Below are positions 4,511 to 5,380 of a stretch of DNA of 5,380 nt, piece after piece. How positions within the stretch are numbered: the first letter of the stretch is position 1; each line of letters starts with the position of its first letter. Source of the stretch: Holosporales bacterium (lineage in GTDB: Bacteria > Pseudomonadota > Alphaproteobacteria > BNTO01); the NCBI GenBank assembly GCA_031257795.1, contig JAIRNW010000047.1, positions 1 to 5,380 on the forward strand, read 5' to 3'. The position numbers and the translations under genes are program-made. The notes beneath the pieces are model-generated. The model made no database searches. It was not told the origin of the DNA and worked only from the letters and a program-made list of their open reading frames with translations.

Positions 4511-5086
4511 CTATAGATCTGCCCTGATGCCTCCCTCATTCCAGGCATTTCTAACTTTATTGAAAAAATTACGACACACTTCGAAACCATTCTTTGCTAA
4601 TCTATACGATTCTGTGTTGCTTACTTTCTTTTGGAACTCCTTTTCGGCCATAGCTATTCTTTGGTAAAGTTCTGTTTTGTTTACTTCCTTTTTGAATTCA
4701 CCAGCGGCTTTGCAAGCGTTCCCCCAAAGCTCACTTCCCGCTTCTAAAATTTTGTCACCCACCCCAGCAGCATGTTCAGGACAAAGCCATAAGTAGGCAA
4801 CAACAGTCCCGCAACAAATTGCAATTGCTATTTCCTTCTTCTTCTTTTCCCAGAAATCACACAATTTTCCAGTTTTTTCGCTGTTTTGTTCATCTTTTTC
4901 AATGCCGCATGCGGGTTCCCAGCAATTAGGATTCTCCTGCGCCTGTACCATCTGATCCCGTTCGAACAGATTTCCTGTTTCCATACGATCAGTATGTCCA
5001 CCATTTCCCCATGCGCTGCAATTTTGCGCACCAACGCAAACAAAAGCTATACCAATAAATAATATCTTCGAGAAACCCTTTAACAT
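4511..5086 (-). CDS. Unrecognised exported or membrane protein with internal tandem repeat
   Basis: I do not recognise this 191-residue protein. The N-terminus (MLKGFSKILFIGIAFVCVGA) is a signal peptide, with a likely cleavage after CSA at residue 25. The next 60 residues are polar, with cysteines at 55, 60 and 76. A lysine-rich EKKKKE precedes a second hydrophobic stretch, IAIAICCGTVVAYLWLC (86-102), which may span the membrane. The C-terminal part is helical and charged and contains two adjacent 20-residue units, EFKKEVNKTELYQRIAMAEK (130-149) and EFQKKVSNTESYRLAKNGFE (150-169). The ATG at 5086 is preferred to the GTG at 5095, because it starts the signal peptide cleanly; neither has a good Shine-Dalgarno. 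A plausible promoter lies upstream. It is noticeably more A+T rich than murG or ftsB, which hints at a different origin. It stands alone between element B and a probable insertion sequence. Export and the repeat are visible; any effector role is speculation. Confidence 0.65.
   Translation of the reverse strand: MLKGFSKILFIGIAFVCVGAQNCSAWGNGGHTDRMETGNLFERDQMVQAQENPNCWEPACGIEKDEQNSEKTGKLCDFWEKKKKEIAIAICCGTVVAYLWLCPEHAAGVGDKILEAGSELWGNACKAAGEFKKEVNKTELYQRIAMAEKEFQKKVSNTESYRLAKNGFEVCRNFFNKVRNAWNEGGIRADL
4580..4699 (-). repeat. Tandem 60-bp coding duplication in the unrecognised exported protein
   Basis: The units at 4699-4640 and 4639-4580 align without gaps at protein level, F(K/Q)K(E/K)V(N/S)(K/N)TE(L/S)Y. 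At DNA level the first 30 or so bases are still close (GAATTCAAAAAGGAAGTAAA against GAGTTCCAAAAGAAAGTAAG). The duplication is therefore fairly recent or under selection. Confidence 0.75.
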
Positions 5087-5120
5087 GTAAATCACACATT
5101 GCTAACAAACACACCGTATA

Positions 5121-5148
5121 TACATAGGTTTATGTGGCCAGATTTCAA
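5121..5148 (-). promoter_or_regulatory. Putative sigma-70 promoter for the unrecognised exported protein
   Basis: On the minus strand TTGAAA (5148-5143) and TATGTA (5126-5121) are 16 bases apart, a fair match to TTGACA/TATAAT. The -10 box is 34 bases before the ATG at 5086, giving a short untranslated leader. It is a motif match only. Confidence 0.35.
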
Positions 5149-5264
5149 CTGATAAATAGATTTTGTAACGCATGTACATTGAACCCTAACTCCGCCTAGA
5201 ATTACCCCATTTTTGAAAAAAACTAGTCAGAAAGTGGCATATTTCTTCGTTTTAGTTCTTAATT

Positions 5265-5305
5265 TTTGTCCTAAAATAGACTACCTAATTAGGTAATAGG
5301 ACAAA
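5265..5305. promoter_or_regulatory. Nested palindrome upstream of the right-edge gene
   Basis: TTTGTCCTA (5265-5273) and TAGGACAAA (5297-5305) are perfect inverted repeats that enclose a perfect 14-bp palindrome, TACCTAATTAGGTA (5282-5295). The centre is 39 bp before the ATG at 5328. It could be an operator, or a hairpin that shields a transposase start from readthrough transcripts, as in several insertion sequences. Which one cannot be decided here. Confidence 0.5.
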
Positions 5306-5327
5306 CATAAACAGAAGGAAGACCATC

Positions 5328-5380
5328 ATGAGTTTACCAGATTGGGCCGCCCAATTTAAGGAACCACGAACGGAAATAAA
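5328..5380 (+). CDS. Start of a gene cut by the window, probably an IS transposase
   Basis: ATG 5328 opens a frame to the window edge, MSLPDWAAQFKEPRTEI followed by a cut codon. AAGGAAG lies six bases upstream, the best Shine-Dalgarno in the window. A short start of the form LP-WA---KEP-TEIK resembles what I remember as the N-terminus of a group of DDE transposases, where a GxYYLY segment follows; that segment would lie beyond the edge. The evidence is only 17 residues, so the family is not assigned. No terminal inverted repeat was identified between 5150 and 5265, where the left end would be expected. If it is not a transposase, it is an unknown gene under the nested palindrome. Confidence 0.45.
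   Translation, partial: MSLPDWAAQFKEPRTEI

Overview
The window looks like part of the chromosome of an alphaproteobacterium, most likely a host-associated (intracellular) lineage of the Rickettsiales/Holosporales kind. The basis is an FtsB homologue of alphaproteobacterial type, a predicted ankyrin-repeat lipoprotein, housekeeping genes lifted out of their usual operons (iscU without iscS or hscBA, ftsB without eno or pdhA), and intergenic spaces filled with palindromic repeats, a group II intron relic and what is probably the edge of an insertion sequence. The order-level placement is inference; no rRNA or tRNA gene is present to settle it.

Layout. Positions 1-213 hold a direct repeat (copy F) cut by the window edge, then a spacer with no recognised gene. 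Three housekeeping genes lie on the minus strand, reading right to left: iscU (2785-2366), lgt (2259-1459) and murG (1317-214). They serve Fe-S cluster scaffolding, lipoprotein maturation and the last cytoplasmic-face step of lipid II synthesis. The whole lgt-murG spacer (1318-1458, exactly 141 bp) is one palindromic element (copy E), which also supplies the murG Shine-Dalgarno sequence. A shrunken element (D) lies between iscU and lgt and provides the last codons and stop of iscU. Upstream of iscU is the 3' end (domains V and VI) of a group II intron, next to another element (A). On the plus strand follow a predicted lipoprotein with about five ankyrin repeats (3043-3792), a palindromic element (C), ftsB (3951-4307) and a longer compound element (B). 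On the minus strand, 5086-4511 encodes an unrecognised exported or membrane protein with an internal 20-residue tandem repeat. At the right edge a plus-strand gene begins at 5328; its 17 complete codons look like the N-terminus of a transposase.

How the parts relate. MurG, Lgt and FtsB all belong to envelope growth and division. Lgt would be the enzyme that lipidates the ankyrin lipoprotein (lipobox cysteine 22). The most unusual content is the set of at least six related palindromic elements (F, E, D, A, C, B) in 5.4 kb. They have terminal inverted arms, a GGAG(A/C)CACG-like left block, a central 15-17 nt hairpin and a CGACG(A/T)A right block. They abut or enter coding sequences: copy E fits exactly between the lgt stop and the murG start, is a multiple of three, is open in the frame shared by both genes, and carries a copy of the 12-mer TTGGAAAGAGGT found at the end of lgt. 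They resemble the in-frame palindromic elements of Rickettsia in behaviour, but I do not recognise this family by sequence.
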